A stretch of DNA of 52,966 nucleotides from the NCBI GenBank assembly GCA_934754335.1, contig CAKVHY010000007.1, positions 1-52,966 of the forward strand, written 5' to 3'. This DNA comes from an uncultured Clostridia bacterium. GTDB lineage: Bacteria; Bacillota; Clostridia; Christensenellales; UBA1242. Shown here in pieces: positions 42,958-52,214 of the stretch. Each line of letters starts with the position of its first letter. Position 1 is the stretch's first letter. Both the position numbers and the translations under genes were made by a program. Under the pieces are notes generated by a model. The model made no database searches and had not been told where the DNA came from. It was given only the letters and a program-made list of their open reading frames with translations.

Positions 42958-44235
42958 TTATAATTTAATCGTTTCATATAATCCATTTTGAACTTGAAAC
43001 ATTGGTGGGAAATAATTATTTAAAGTCCAATAACTTATTCCAGCCAAGTTATATTTATCAACGAGTTTAAATCTAGATAAATAACTTCTTGCATCATCAA
43101 ACCAAACTATATGCTCGTTTTCAGTGGTGTTATATGTAAAGAATGGTGCTTGTGCTGTTTCATCATATTCAATAAATGCACCTTTTTCTCGTGCTAAGTC
43201 CACTGCTCCCATATTAGATAGTATTGTTGCTGGCGTGCCTTGAACATATGGCAATTTCCAATCATAACCATAATTTGAAACACCCATAAGAATTTTGCTT
43301 GGTTCTATTACAGTTACAGCATAATCCAACACCTGCATAATAGGTTTAATTGGCGAAACTGCTTGCGGTTCGCCGTATAAATAGCCCCATTCATATGTCA
43401 TCAAAATAATTCTATCTGCGATTTTTCCTATTTGTTCGTAGTCATGCGCTTCATACAAAGTTCCCTGCTGTTCTCCGCTAACTTTTGGTGCTAGTGCAAC
43501 AAATAATTTTAGATTATTTGCAGTTGTTTCCGCCTTTAACTCGGTTAAAAAATTCACATAATTTTGCCTATCACTTGGAAATAAGTACTCGAAATCCACA
43601 TTTATTCCACCATAACCCTTCGAAAGTGCAGTTTGGATAACATTATTAAATAAAGTCCTTCTAGCATCACTATTTGTAAGCACTTCATTTGCTAATTCGC
43701 CTGAGAATCTTCCTTCTTCGTTATCAAAATTAGTTATAACCATCATTGGCACAACTCCATAAAGTTTTGCCTGCTCTATAATTCTATCGTCATTGATGGT
43801 GTTTAGCGAACCATCGGCATTAATATCATAACTAAATATACTAACATATGTAAGATTTGGAAGAGTTTTTGAAAGAGTGCCATTGCTGATATTGGGATAA
43901 ATATAGCCATTAACTTCCATTTTCCCTATAGGTTGAATGCCCACCGGGATTAACACAATTTGCCCAATTGATAGCATATCTGCGTTTGAAATATCTGGAT
44001 TTTCGTTTAAAATTGCATCAATGCTAACATTAAATCTTTGAGATAATTTATATAAAGTATCTCCTTTTTTAACCTCGTATGCATAAACATTTATCGGCAA
44101 AACTATTGATTGCCCAACCACAAGATTATCTAAATTCGTTAAGCCATTCGCTTCTATTATTTTTTCTGGTGACGCATTAAATCTTTCGGCGATATTAAAT
44201 ACTGTGTCGCCTTTTTCAATTACATAAATAACCAT
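42958..44235 (-). CDS. LysM-LysM-GH18 spore peptidoglycan hydrolase (SleL/YaaH-like)
   Basis: A 425-residue protein with two N-terminal LysM modules (about 2-46 and 52-97) and a glycoside hydrolase 18 domain (about 110-425). The catalytic strand is GGINVDFEYL at 209-218, with Glu216 the acid/base and Asp214 its partner. This layout without a signal peptide is that of SleL/YaaH, an N-acetylglucosaminidase acting on spore cortex fragments during germination, usually placed in the coat. AGGAG precedes the ATG. Confidence 0.88.
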   Translation of the reverse strand: MVIYVIEKGDTVFNIAERFNASPEKIIEANGLTNLDNLVVGQSIVLPINVYAYEVKKGDTLYKLSQRFNVSIDAILNENPDISNADMLSIGQIVLIPVGIQPIGKMEVNGYIYPNISNGTLSKTLPNLTYVSIFSYDINADGSLNTINDDRIIEQAKLYGVVPMMVITNFDNEEGRFSGELANEVLTNSDARRTLFNNVIQTALSKGYGGINVDFEYLFPSDRQNYVNFLTELKAETTANNLKLFVALAPKVSGEQQGTLYEAHDYEQIGKIADRIILMTYEWGYLYGEPQAVSPIKPIMQVLDYAVTVIEPSKILMGVSNYGYDWKLPYVQGTPATILSNMGAVDLAREKGAFIEYDETAQAPFFTYNTTENEHIVWFDDARSYLSRFKLVDKYNLAGISYWTLNNYFPPMFQVQNGLYETIKL

Positions 44236-44370
44236 AAATTTCTCCTATTAAGTTATGTATATATTTATGTTTAAACTTAAAAAAAGGTTTAATATTTTAT
44301 TTTTTATCTATTTAAAAAAGCATTTTTATTAAAATAGCATAATTGGGGATAAAAATATTTAAAATGCAAT

Positions 44371-44402
44371 TAAAAAAACCTGTTATTAAAACAGGCTTTT
44401 TA
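44371..44402 (-). terminator. Terminator of the GNAT gene
   Basis: CCTGTT (44379-44384) pairs with AACAGG (44390-44395), extended by A/T pairs. On the reverse strand a run of seven Ts follows. Confidence 0.8.
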
Positions 44403-45527
44403 TTAATCAATCTTTTTAATATAGCATCTTCTACGTTTATGTTGCCTTCTTTCAAAATCATCAAAAGCATTTTTAATATTAACATTTGTTTCCAATTGAA
44501 GCAATGATTCTGCCTCTTCAACACCCAATTCAATCAAATTAGATAAGATTTCGTTAATAATAAACGCAGGAACACCTTTTGCTCTATAATCTGGTCTTAC
44601 AGCAATAAACACTGTATCAACAACCTTTGGATGTTTAACCGCTTTTAGAAGTTTGAAAATCTTTGGCGTAAACAATTTTCCCTTCATTTCTTGCATTGGT
44701 TCAGCAATGCTTGGGAACACCAACCCAAAGCCAATTAATTCGTCCTTATCATTTGTAACCATAGCAATAAACTTCTTATCAACTATAAGTTTGAATTGGC
44801 TAACCAATTGTTTTTCCAACTTTGGAGTGATTGGAACAACGCCATAAAGCGGACTATAACATTCGTTTAGAAGGTTAAAGATTTGATCTCTATATTTATT
44901 AACAACTTCTCTTGTGCTCTTAATATTAACTAATTTAAAGCCATATCTTTGAGCAATTTTATTGCTGACTCTTGTAATTTTCTCGTCAATAACTTTTGGG
45001 ACTTTAATCCTATATTCAAGCCAATCAACGTCCTTAGAATATCCGCATTGTTCAATCAACTTTGGATAATAATCATAAGAATAATTTTCTTCAAAGCAAG
45101 ACAACTCATCAAAACCTTCAATTAGTAATCCTTCTCTTTCAAGGTCATTAAAGCCTAGTGGACCATGAACATATTCCATTCCCTGAGCCTTGGCCCAATC
45201 TTCCACTGCTTTAAATAATGCTTTTGCCACTTCTAAATCATTTATAAAATCAATACGAGAAAATCTTACATATTTTTGATTCATTTTTTTATTGCAGGCT
45301 TTTTGCAAAATTCCAGCAATTCTTCCCGCTAACTTTCCATCTTTATATGCTAAATAATAACAAGTATCACACTCTTCAAAATTTGCATTTTTCTTTTTAT
45401 TAAATATTCCCATTTCGTCTGCCAAGATTGGGGGAACAAAATATTTATTATCTTTATACAATTCAACTTGAAAATTAACAAAGGCTTTCCTTTGTTTTCT
45501 TGTTTTAACTTCAACTATTTCTACCAT
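44403..45527 (-). CDS. GNAT-like N-acyltransferase family protein
   Basis: A 374-residue protein without membrane segments. The first half (YYLAYKDGKLAGRIAGI, FSRIDFINDLEVAKALFKAV) and the second half (DKDELIGFGLVFPSI, KVVDTVFIAVRPDYRAKGVP) each resemble part of a GNAT fold, so it may be a tandem-GNAT protein. The acetyl-CoA loop (RAKGVP) is degenerate relative to Q/R-x-x-G-x-G/A. The substrate is unknown. GGAAG precedes the ATG. A TATAAT (45598-45603, reverse strand) about 70 bases upstream is a likely -10. Confidence 0.65.
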   Translation of the reverse strand: MVEIVEVKTRKQRKAFVNFQVELYKDNKYFVPPILADEMGIFNKKKNANFEECDTCYYLAYKDGKLAGRIAGILQKACNKKMNQKYVRFSRIDFINDLEVAKALFKAVEDWAKAQGMEYVHGPLGFNDLEREGLLIEGFDELSCFEENYSYDYYPKLIEQCGYSKDVDWLEYRIKVPKVIDEKITRVSNKIAQRYGFKLVNIKSTREVVNKYRDQIFNLLNECYSPLYGVVPITPKLEKQLVSQFKLIVDKKFIAMVTNDKDELIGFGLVFPSIAEPMQEMKGKLFTPKIFKLLKAVKHPKVVDTVFIAVRPDYRAKGVPAFIINEILSNLIELGVEEAESLLQLETNVNIKNAFDDFERRQHKRRRCYIKKID

Positions 45528-45706
45528 TATATTCTTCCTTCTATATTAAATACACTTAAACTACAATTTACCAATAAACTTTTATTTGTATGATTTGATT
45601 ATATCACACTAAACATTTATTTAAAAGAAAATTAAATATAAAATTACAAATAAAAACATAATCTTCAAAAGAAATTTCATACAAATAAGTAAAAGGAAGA
45701 AATTTT

Positions 45707-46138
45707 ATGCAAATAGTTTATCTTTTAAAAGAAAATGAACCAAAAGAAAAGGTTGCAAAAATATGCAACGTTAAAACAGAATCTTTAAAATTTAATAATG
45801 AAAATAAAATTCTTGGCTATAACTACGCAATCGTTAAAGATGGCGATGAGGATTTTCAGATTATAAACAACTACTTTGTTCCAAAAATCTATGAAATAAA
45901 AGAAGATGATAGTTTAGAGAGTTTGCAGGCTTTGGGCTATGAGATTGTCCCAAACGAAAAAGTGAACGCAAATGATATTGTTTTACTAAATAAAATTTCA
46001 GGCAAACGCCATGTTGTAAAGCCACTAGAAAAATTAAACGATATAGCAAATATGTATTATACAAGCGTTAACGAAATCATTAAGCAAAACAATCTAAAAT
46101 CAGACAAATTATTTATTGGTCAAATTCTATATATTTAA
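45707..46138 (+). CDS. Small LysM protein without signal peptide
   Basis: A 143-residue protein. Residues about 97-143 form a LysM module (HVVKPLEKLNDIANMYYTSV, then NEIIKQNNLKSDKLFIGQIL). The earlier part (about 36-90) looks like a degenerate second LysM. With no signal peptide it would stay in the cytoplasm or, in a sporulating cell, be placed on the forespore surface, as coat-associated LysM proteins such as SafA and SpoVID are. AAAGGAAG precedes the ATG. Its stop overlaps the ribosome binding site of the flippase gene. Confidence 0.75.
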   Translation: MQIVYLLKENEPKEKVAKICNVKTESLKFNNENKILGYNYAIVKDGDEDFQIINNYFVPKIYEIKEDDSLESLQALGYEIVPNEKVNANDIVLLNKISGKRHVVKPLEKLNDIANMYYTSVNEIIKQNNLKSDKLFIGQILYI

Positions 46139-46151
46139 AGGAGTTACGGTC

Positions 46152-47684
46152 ATCAAATCATTATTTAAAGCAGTTGCTTTGCTCTCCATATTTAGTATTT
46201 TAACAAGATGCTTAAGTTTCGTTTATCGAATATTTTTATCTCGTACACTAACAAATTCAACGCTTGGAATTTACACAATTGCCCTAAGCGTGTTTGGGAT
46301 TTTTAACACGTTGCTTGCAAGTGGCACTCCCCTAACCATCTCAAAACTTGTTTCCACCAACCCCCATAATAATAAAGAAAATGGACGAGTGGTTACTGCC
46401 GGATTTATCATTAATATAACAGCAAGTATTTTGTTAACAGTTTTTGTTTTATTATTTAAAAATTTCTTTGGCTTATTCTTTACAGACGAAACTAGTTACA
46501 TAATTTTATTAACAATGATTCCTGCAATTTTATCTACTGGATTTTACACATCATTTAGAGGCTACCTATATGGAAAAGAAAAATATTTACATATCGGCGT
46601 TGTTGAATTAATAGAACAAATATTAAGAATAGTTCTTTGTGTTATTTTAATTATCTTCCTATTCCCTGAAAATTCACCGGTACCTGCAGGAATAAGTTTT
46701 GGCGTAGCAGGTGTACTTAGTACAATTATTGGTGTTTGCGTTTACTTCAAAGTTGGCGGAAAAATTGGCAACCCTAAAGGCTATTTTTCAAATATTATTA
46801 AAACCAGTTTACCGATTACATTCGTTAGAATTGGCGGAAGTTTAATTGTTCCATTAATATCAATTTTAATTCCGCTTAGGCTTGTGAGTGCTGGTTTTAC
46901 AAATGAATATGCGCTATCTCAAATTGGAATTATTATGGGAATGACATTGCCTTTGCTTACAATCCCCTCCACAATCATAGGTGCATTCTCCACTGCCCTA
47001 ATTCCAAGAACCGCACTTTCATTCAGACAAAAAGATTACGACGGAATGAATAAAGAAGTTATGTCCTCATTAAACTTTTCATTAATTTTAACATTCCTTC
47101 TTATTCCCCCATTTATAGCCTTAGGCGAACCAACTTGCAAATTTATATTCAATTCAGAACAGGCTGGAATATATTTAAGTATGTCTGCCTGGCTTATGAT
47201 TCCAATGTGCTTTACTCAGATTTCAACAAGCGTTTTAAATGCTATTGGTGAAGAACATAAATCATTTTGGATCTACCTTTTTGCAAGCATCTTCTTACTT
47301 GCTTCCGTTTGGTTCTTACCTAAATATATAGGAGCAACATCAATTGTAATTGGCATGGGAATATCTTCCACCATAACCACAATTTTAAACATGAGATTAA
47401 TTTCTAAACAATTAAATTTGTCACATTCTTACGTGAAATTGACAACTGTTCTATTATTTTTGTCAATACCTATCACACTTCTGACAAAATTCTTATTTAA
47501 TATTTTTATTCAATTTATGCCATTATTCTTGTCTTTAGCCATCACTTCCATACTTTCTGTTGGATTATTCTTCATATTATTATCAATATTTAATATCTTA
47601 AATGTTCAATCATTTATGGAAATAATTAAGAATAGATTAAAAGTTAAATCACTAAAATTAAGAAAGAAAAATCAAAAAGTTTAG
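46152..47684 (+). CDS. spoVB: SpoVB-like MOP-superfamily flippase, apparently starting at AUC
   Basis: A polytopic membrane protein of about 510 residues and 14 helices, of the polysaccharide-transporter/MATE group. It opens with KSLFKAVALLSIFSILTRCL, then SFVYRIFLSRTLTNSTLGIY, as in SpoVB, a lipid-linked precursor flippase needed for cortex. A perfect AAAGGAG (46137-46143) lies eight bases before ATC at 46152. No ATG, GTG or TTG lies at a usable distance. The frame is open back to a TTG at 46116, inside the previous gene and without a ribosome binding site. A rare AUC start or a base error is likely. MurJ/YtgP-type function is an alternative. Confidence 0.82.
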   Translation: MKSLFKAVALLSIFSILTRCLSFVYRIFLSRTLTNSTLGIYTIALSVFGIFNTLLASGTPLTISKLVSTNPHNNKENGRVVTAGFIINITASILLTVFVLLFKNFFGLFFTDETSYIILLTMIPAILSTGFYTSFRGYLYGKEKYLHIGVVELIEQILRIVLCVILIIFLFPENSPVPAGISFGVAGVLSTIIGVCVYFKVGGKIGNPKGYFSNIIKTSLPITFVRIGGSLIVPLISILIPLRLVSAGFTNEYALSQIGIIMGMTLPLLTIPSTIIGAFSTALIPRTALSFRQKDYDGMNKEVMSSLNFSLILTFLLIPPFIALGEPTCKFIFNSEQAGIYLSMSAWLMIPMCFTQISTSVLNAIGEEHKSFWIYLFASIFLLASVWFLPKYIGATSIVIGMGISSTITTILNMRLISKQLNLSHSYVKLTTVLLFLSIPITLLTKFLFNIFIQFMPLFLSLAITSILSVGLFFILLSIFNILNVQSFMEIIKNRLKVKSLKLRKKNQKV

Positions 47685-47706
47685 GTTAAACTTTTTGATT
47701 TTTTTA
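47668..47706 (+). terminator. Terminator of the LysM-flippase unit
   Basis: AAATCAAAAAGTTTA (47669-47683) pairs with TAAACTTTTTGATTT (47687-47701) around a 3-base loop, followed by Ts. The flippase stop codon lies in the stem. The A run also allows use by the convergent gene at 47704. Confidence 0.88.
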
Positions 47707-48090
47707 GAATATATTATGAATATTAAATCCCATTATATGGTCTGCTTTATATGCAAAATTTTGTAACAAATATAACTCGGTTAACGCATCGTCATAATCG
47801 TTTAAATAAGTGTAGGTTTTTAATTTATTCAAACTATCTGTAACGTCACTTAAATCTTTATGATTAAACATTAAACAAAGTGTACATTCCCTATCGTCCC
47901 AATAAGATTTTATTTCTGACACATTATCAAGCAAAACTGTTATATCATTTTTATTATTCTTATAGTCATCAATTATCGAATCAATTGAATTTGATAAATT
48001 ATCTATAACTCCACTAACCGCCACTGCTTCCCAAATCGCCAGCGTTAATAATAACACGGTTAAGGTTATCATAAAAATTCCACGCTTCAT
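47704..48090 (-). CDS. DUF4363 family membrane-anchored protein
   Basis: A 128-residue protein with one N-terminal hydrophobic helix (about 4-27) and an external helical domain containing SYWDDRECTLCLMFNHKDL, typical of DUF4363. Members usually follow a DUF421 gene, as here. The start at 48090 forms TAATG with the upstream stop and has GGGGA seven bases before it. An ATG six bases earlier lies too close to that element. The function is unknown; a role in the envelope of spore formers is suspected from neighbourhood. Confidence 0.75.
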   Translation of the reverse strand: MKRGIFMITLTVLLLTLAIWEAVAVSGVIDNLSNSIDSIIDDYKNNKNDITVLLDNVSEIKSYWDDRECTLCLMFNHKDLSDVTDSLNKLKTYTYLNDYDDALTELYLLQNFAYKADHIMGFNIHNIF

Positions 48091-48806
48091 TACCATTCCC
48101 CACTTAAAGAAGATTCATAAATTTTATACTTGTTTTTATAATCTTGTAAATACATTTTCCCACCGCAATCTATAGTTGCAATCATAATTTCTTTTAAATT
48201 TGTGAAGCCTGCTTTTTTTAATTCTTTCTTTATTTGTTCGTCATCAAAGTTTCCAACTTTTAAATTATCTTCAACAATCTTTCCTTCAGAAATTATAATC
48301 ATAGGCAAACTATCTTCCTGAACATTCACCTTCAAATCTTCTGGTGTGGCTGGTTGGCACATCGCTTTTGGCAACACAGATATTGATCCATTAGTTTGAA
48401 TTATCGCATAATGAATTTCTTCAAGTTTGAAATATCCACAACCTCTTAGGGCATCTTGCAAATCATTGAAATCCATATCACATCGTTTTAGATTCTCATA
48501 TTCTATTCCCTTAGGACTTACCAGCACCACCGGAGTACCATTTAAAAACTTTCTAAATTTTAAACTTTTTCTATCTAAGAAAGATAACAATGTGTGTACA
48601 ACCACAATTGTAATCAATGGTATTATTCCGTGTAAAATAGGAAGTGCTGTTTCGGACATTGGAATACAAGCCAAATCGGCAATAGTTAAAGTAACAACCA
48701 ATTCATAAGGTTGCATTTGTCCTATTTGCTTTTTTCCCATTATTCGTATTAATAACAAAAGTAATGTATAAATGATAATACATCTTAAAATTATAGTTAA
48801 TCCCAT
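48090..48806 (-). CDS. DUF421/YetF family membrane protein
   Basis: A 238-residue protein with three N-terminal hydrophobic helices (up to about residue 85, with LIRIMGKKQIGQMQPYELVV, the family hallmark) and two small cytoplasmic alpha/beta modules. YetF-type proteins are widespread in spore formers but of uncertain biochemical role. It is translationally coupled to DUF4363. No clear ribosome binding site lies before the ATG. Confidence 0.88.
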   Translation of the reverse strand: MGLTIILRCIIIYTLLLLLIRIMGKKQIGQMQPYELVVTLTIADLACIPMSETALPILHGIIPLITIVVVHTLLSFLDRKSLKFRKFLNGTPVVLVSPKGIEYENLKRCDMDFNDLQDALRGCGYFKLEEIHYAIIQTNGSISVLPKAMCQPATPEDLKVNVQEDSLPMIIISEGKIVEDNLKVGNFDDEQIKKELKKAGFTNLKEIMIATIDCGGKMYLQDYKNKYKIYESSLSGEW

Positions 48807-48848
48807 GTTCTAATTATTGCTATATTTTTTTTTGTTTATACATTAAAA

Positions 48849-49475
48849 TTAACCAATATAAACGAAATGTACAAAACTAAGAAGTAGCGCTTGAACTAAT
48901 AACAATATAATCATAATCACGCATAATATTATCATGATTATAAACAAATCATTACCTTCACCAAAGCAAAACCTTCCATACTTTTTATTTACTTTATAAA
49001 CCTTAAATCCAATCCCTAGCATAACGCATGAAATGAAATAAATCAGAATACCAATAAGTACATAGAAAAGTATAAAACAAATTTTTGAGAACAACGAGAA
49101 GCAAACAAATGCCACCACCAAATCAAAACCAAAAAGATAGGCAAAGAAGATTGTTAGAATGAAGTTTATAATTTGAAAAGCAAGCATTTTGTTAAAAATA
49201 AATGAAAGCAAAAATATTGCAATAACGTATAACAACTCTATTCCGATTAAGTTCCAATATGACAACTCAATATTTATAAATGCAACTATGTATGTATTAC
49301 TCATTCTGTCAATTTCCAAGTCGCCACCAATCTTTGTTCCCATTATAATGCCAACAATAAATCCCACGCACCAGATTATGCAAAATAAAATAATTTCCCA
49401 CTTAAAGCACTCAAAAAACTTAGAAATATTAGAGCCAATTCTATTAAAATTTCTTAACCTAGAACCATTATTCAT
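48849..49475 (-). CDS. Polytopic membrane protein, possibly SpoIIM-like
   Basis: A 208-residue protein with about five to six hydrophobic helices, opening with a basic stretch and then ILFCIIWCVGFIVGIIMGTK. A long first helix ending in a Gly-rich segment and a similar total layout are seen in SpoIIM-type proteins, but the match is loose. It follows nothing on its strand within 150 bases and lacks a visible ribosome binding site. Treat the function as unknown. Confidence 0.6.
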   Translation of the reverse strand: MNNGSRLRNFNRIGSNISKFFECFKWEIILFCIIWCVGFIVGIIMGTKIGGDLEIDRMSNTYIVAFINIELSYWNLIGIELLYVIAIFLLSFIFNKMLAFQIINFILTIFFAYLFGFDLVVAFVCFSLFSKICFILFYVLIGILIYFISCVMLGIGFKVYKVNKKYGRFCFGEGNDLFIIMIILCVIMIILLLVQALLLSFVHFVYIG

Positions 49476-49542
49476 ATAATAATATATGATTTTAATTAAG
49501 AATTAAGATAAAAAATGTAGAATTATATTATTTATACAACAC

Positions 49543-49630
49543 AAAAAAGAACACTTATTTTTTGTAAGCAAACCATTTCCCTAAATACATTTATAATGTT
49601 TTACTTCAAAAGAATAAAATGTTCTTTTTA
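49543..49630 (-). terminator. Large hairpin after the transketolase gene
   Basis: AAAAAAGAACA (49543-49553) and TGTTCTTTTT (49620-49629) can close a structure of about 66 bases that itself contains a smaller stem near 49582-49604. On the reverse strand a T run ends the element. It is a terminator-like or small structured 3' end. Confidence 0.4.
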
Positions 49631-49632
49631 AA

Positions 49633-51606
49633 TTACTTATTTAATTTAATAATATTTTTCATTCGATTTACGATTTCTTCGCTAGTTATATTAAACTTCT
49701 TAAATAACAATTCGGCATCACCGCTCTCGCCAAACGAATTTATGCCTATCACTCCTGTTAGATTAGTTACATATTTTGCAAGACCATTCTCACTACCTGC
49801 TTCAATTGCAACAATATTCTTACTACACAAAAGATTTTTCTTATAACTTTCCGATTGTTCATCAAACTTCTTTGTGTTTAGCATGCTAACAACTCTAACA
49901 TTTATCTTTTTTGTTAGCAATTTTTGTTTTGCTTCAAGTGCTAGAGATATCTCACTGCCGGTTGCAATAATAATTCCATTTAAAGCACCCTTTTCTTCCT
50001 TAGATAAAATATAAGCACCCTTTTCAATGTTCTCATAACTTACGCCTTCTAACGCCTTTAGTTGCTGTCTTGTAAGAATTATCAAAGACGGAGTTGATGT
50101 TTCGTTAAAGGCTGTTTTATAGGCCTCAAAACACTCTTTTTCATTGCAAGGACGGAAAACATTCAAGTTTGGCATTGCTCTAAACGAAGCAAGTTGTTCA
50201 ATAGGTTCATGAGTTGGACCATCTTCTCCAACCGCAATTGAATCGTGGGTTAAAATATAAACCACTGGCAATTTCATTAAAGCACTCATTCTAATTGCAC
50301 TTCGCATATAATCACTAAACACAAAGAAAGTGCTTGCAAAAGGCTTAAATCCCATCAAAGCAAGCCCGTTTGAAATACATGCCATGGCGAATTCTCTAAT
50401 TCCATAAAGCACATTTCTCCCGCCGAAATTACCCTTACTTACATTTAAACTATTCTTAATAACTGTTCTTGTACTGCTTGAAACATCAGCAGTTCCGCCA
50501 ACAATTCTAAAATCGCTAGATGCTAAAATGTTTAAGATTTCACCGCCCATATCTCTTGAACTTTTGCCTTTTAACATAGTTAAATCAGGCTCAAGATAAT
50601 TTACTGGGATTCTTAAAAACATTGCATTTATCTTCTCAAAATCTTGCGGATATTTCATTCTCAAACGTTTTAATTTATCATCAAACTCGCTCTCAATAGC
50701 GTTAAATCTGCCTTTTAAAATCGCCAACTGAAGTTGGACATCTTTATCTAATTCGAAATTATCTTCACTCTCAATTTTTAGGTTTTTCTTTAGCACATTT
50801 AATTCATCAGGCTTCATAACTAAGCCATGGGCTTTATTGGAGTTTTCATAATCAGATTTAAAACCAATTCGAGTGTTTACCACAACAAAACTTGGCGTGT
50901 TAGATTTCTTTGCCATAGCGATTTTCTGATTTATCTCTTGAATATCGTTTCCGTCTAGCACTTCAAACACTGAAAATCCATAGGCTTTCATCACCGCTTT
51001 TATATCAACATTGAAAGTAAGAGAAGTTGAACTATCTAAAGAAACTTGGTTTCTATCATAGATAACAATCAAATTATCTAGGTTTAATGTTCCAGCCAAT
51101 GAAAGAGCCTCACTTGAAACACCTTCCATCAAACAACCTTCGCCCACTAATGCAAATGTTTTAGCATCAAAAAGTTTATCATTTGGTTTATTAAACCTTG
51201 CTTCTAACATCTTTTGCCCCAAAGCAATTCCCACTGCAGTTGCAACGCCTTGCCCGAGCGGACCTGTGGAACAATCAATTCCGCATTGTTCATTTAATTC
51301 AGGATGCCCTGCCACTTTTGGATTATCTAACTTTCTAAAGTTCATCAAATCTTGCTTTGTTATAGGAAAACCAAAGGCGTGCAAAACAGAATAAAGCATA
51401 GCACTTCCATGCCCTGCGGACAACACAAATCTATCTCTAAAAATTGAGTTTGCTCTAGTTGGACAAACGTTCATTTGCTTAGAATATAGCGAATAAAGAA
51501 TAGGAGTTGCTCCTAAAACAATGCCAGTATGCCCACTTTTAGCGTTTGAAACCATTGATGCGCCCAAAAATCTTAAATTATTAATAACTTTATCTTCAAT
51601 TCCCAT
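49633..51606 (-). CDS. tkt: Transketolase
   Basis: A 657-residue thiamine-diphosphate enzyme of the pentose phosphate pathway that moves two-carbon units between sugar phosphates. Visible sites: SGHTGIVLGATPILY near the start, GPLGQGVATAVGIALG, the cofactor motif GEGCLMEGVSSE with a downstream Asn (usual GDG changed to GEG), the central GGTADVSSSTRT, and GEDGPTHEPIEQLASFRAMP. The last 130 residues form the C-terminal domain. A GGGTG lies five bases before the ATG at 51606. An ATG at 51618 is also possible. The start overlaps or abuts the kinase-like gene upstream. Confidence 0.94.
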   Translation of the reverse strand: MGIEDKVINNLRFLGASMVSNAKSGHTGIVLGATPILYSLYSKQMNVCPTRANSIFRDRFVLSAGHGSAMLYSVLHAFGFPITKQDLMNFRKLDNPKVAGHPELNEQCGIDCSTGPLGQGVATAVGIALGQKMLEARFNKPNDKLFDAKTFALVGEGCLMEGVSSEALSLAGTLNLDNLIVIYDRNQVSLDSSTSLTFNVDIKAVMKAYGFSVFEVLDGNDIQEINQKIAMAKKSNTPSFVVVNTRIGFKSDYENSNKAHGLVMKPDELNVLKKNLKIESEDNFELDKDVQLQLAILKGRFNAIESEFDDKLKRLRMKYPQDFEKINAMFLRIPVNYLEPDLTMLKGKSSRDMGGEILNILASSDFRIVGGTADVSSSTRTVIKNSLNVSKGNFGGRNVLYGIREFAMACISNGLALMGFKPFASTFFVFSDYMRSAIRMSALMKLPVVYILTHDSIAVGEDGPTHEPIEQLASFRAMPNLNVFRPCNEKECFEAYKTAFNETSTPSLIILTRQQLKALEGVSYENIEKGAYILSKEEKGALNGIIIATGSEISLALEAKQKLLTKKINVRVVSMLNTKKFDEQSESYKKNLLCSKNIVAIEAGSENGLAKYVTNLTGVIGINSFGESGDAELLFKKFNITSEEIVNRMKNIIKLNK

Positions 51607-51607
51607 A

Positions 51608-52111
51608 TTAACACCCATAATACTTTAAAATTGTATCTTTAATTAGGTTGGCAGATTTTAACATATCTAATTCACTACAATCCACAATCAAATCTGCCTT
51701 TTCTTCTAAAATTTTATTTCTCTCATCAAACACAGATAAATTTATAAGTTTATTCAACTTATCATTTTTATTTCTGCCAAGTTTTTTATCATATGTTGGC
51801 TTATCTAATTTTAGATAAATCATTAAACAATTTTCATTCAAAACCTTTAAATTGCTATCATCATTTAATAAAGCAAATCTAAGCGTTATAAGAGTGTTTT
51901 CAAATGTTGCCACTTGCTTAACCTTTTTTCGTTCTTGTTTCTCTAAATATTCTTTTCCGCAAATATCTTTAACCATATTGGTGTTGATTAAATCAAACTC
52001 AATAAGTGCGTCCACATCGGCAAAAAACATTTCAAATTTATCTGCCACTCTTTTGGCAACCTTTGAAGTGTAGTCTTTAACCATTCCGAATATACAAATA
52101 TTATTTTTCAT
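51608..52111 (-). CDS. Shikimate-kinase-like protein lacking the P-loop
   Basis: A 167-residue protein. The order of elements follows shikimate kinase: a first strand (NICIFGM), helix (SKVAKRVADKF) and the DxD-E shikimate-site-like FADVDALIE at 30-38, then KEYLEKQERKKVKQV where the family has FR-x-x-E. The ATP loop is gone: GMVKDYTS at 9-16 replaces G-x-x-G-x-G-K-S/T, with no Lys or later Gly. It is therefore unlikely to bind ATP in the usual way and may be a pseudokinase or regulator. AAGGAAG precedes the ATG at 52111. It is coupled to transketolase, which makes the aromatic precursor erythrose 4-phosphate. Confidence 0.65.
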   Translation of the reverse strand: MKNNICIFGMVKDYTSKVAKRVADKFEMFFADVDALIEFDLINTNMVKDICGKEYLEKQERKKVKQVATFENTLITLRFALLNDDSNLKVLNENCLMIYLKLDKPTYDKKLGRNKNDKLNKLINLSVFDERNKILEEKADLIVDCSELDMLKSANLIKDTILKYYGC

Positions 52112-52214
52112 AGCAATCTTCCTTTTATATATTATATCAATGAAACCCAACTAAGCAAAATAATTATGTCAAAATATTGAAAAATTATTTTATCTTCTAA
52201 ATTTAGTGCAAAAT

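Noticed and set aside
44249..44257. CATAACTTA upstream of the LysM-GH18 gene, resembling a sigma-E/K -10.
   Set aside because: It lies only 14 bases before the ATG, so the transcript would lack the AGGAG, and no matching -35 is present.
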